Positions 63,817 through 64,000 of a stretch of DNA of 64,000 nucleotides are shown in pieces. Position 1 is the first letter of the stretch. Each line of letters begins with the position of its first letter. Location: positions 62,001 to 126,000 of the forward strand of contig NZ_JACBYI010000014.1 of the NCBI RefSeq assembly GCF_019352175.1. Direction: 5' to 3'. Origin of the DNA: Paenibacillus sp. S150. Its GTDB lineage: Bacteria > Bacillota > Bacilli > Paenibacillales > Paenibacillaceae. Made by a program: the position numbers and the translations under genes. The notes below the pieces were generated by a model. The model was not told the DNA's origin. It worked only from the letters and a program-made list of their open reading frames with translations, and ran no database searches.

Positions 63817-64000
63817 AGATAGCCTTTGCGTCGAATGGCGGCAGAACGCTGGATTGCCATTTCGGTCATTGCAACTCATTTACCATTTTTGATTTTGGGG
63901 AGAAGGGCTACCGTTTACTGGAGTCACGGTCCCTTCCCGACCCGTCGCCGGAATCGGAGGAATGCGATAAATTCCAGCAGCGGGTGGATCTTATTCTGGA
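63813..64000 (+). CDS. nifX: NifX-type cofactor-binding protein, N-terminal part
   Basis: The first 62 codons are seen before the window ends. It begins MKIAFASNGGRTLDCHFGHC with SFTIFDFGEKGYRLLESR, the start of the NifX/NifB-C dinitrogenase iron-cofactor family with its HFG motif. It would carry the cofactor precursor between NifB and NifEN. Start overlaps the nifN stop (ATGA). NafY/NifY-like relatives cannot be excluded from this part alone. Confidence 0.85.
   Translation, partial: MKIAFASNGGRTLDCHFGHCNSFTIFDFGEKGYRLLESRSLPDPSPESEECDKFQQRVDLIL

Overview
The window looks like a chromosomal segment of a spore-forming, GC-rich Bacillota, most likely a Paenibacillus. The evidence is a GerA-type spore germination operon, strong Shine-Dalgarno sites with occasional TTG/GTG starts, sigma-A promoters with CcpA-like (cre) sites, a ydaO-type c-di-AMP riboswitch, lipoprotein/permease sugar ABC systems without their own ATPase, large membrane-anchored AraC regulators, and a nif cofactor gene group.

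Layout. 1-2.3 kb: end of a PTS operon (UlaA-type IIC, TPR protein, class II aldolase, P-loop protein). 2.4-5.4 kb: truncated TetR gene with an intact palindrome, membrane-anchored amidohydrolase, methyltransferase. 5.5-9.4 kb: gerK-type A-C-B operon. 9.6-11 kb: PAPS sulfotransferase plus APS kinase. 11.3-20.9 kb: CitA/DcuS-type two-component system, 2-hydroxycarboxylate transporter, malic enzyme, pyruvate phosphate dikinase and its regulatory protein, a route from malate to PEP. 21-28.5 kb: beta-glucoside PTS, AraC regulator, GH106-like glycosidase and phospho-beta-glucosidase, with one shared promoter box. 29.4-33.7 kb: gldA-dhaKL behind a duplicated leader element, with a divergent PocR-AraC regulator. 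34.4-48.4 kb: rhamnogalacturonan-type locus (shortened LacI, two PL11-type propellers, GH105, ABC transporter, AraC sensor, sulfatase). 49.4-53.5 kb: c-di-AMP riboswitch/kamA, HAD phosphatase, mannitol-1-phosphate dehydrogenase. 53.4-59.1 kb: DeoR regulator with a 38-residue membrane protein, divergent from fucI-fucK-fucA-fucU. 59.8-64 kb: nifB-nifE-nifN-nifX (nifX cut by the window end), with no nifHDK next to them.

Much of the window is sugar and organic-acid catabolism, organised as small regulator-plus-operon modules. The least ordinary parts are non-coding: a 63-bp tandem duplication in the gldA leader whose only internal differences create a perfect 10-bp stem; a roughly 300-bp interspersed repeat in three copies, built from four copies of one motif in nested inverted orientation; hairpins near two of those copies that show compensatory base changes; and a 51-bp tandem array between fucU and nifB. 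The nifBENX arrangement and kamA under a c-di-AMP riboswitch are the most interesting gene-level observations. No rRNA, tRNA, CRISPR array or intact insertion sequence was recognised.
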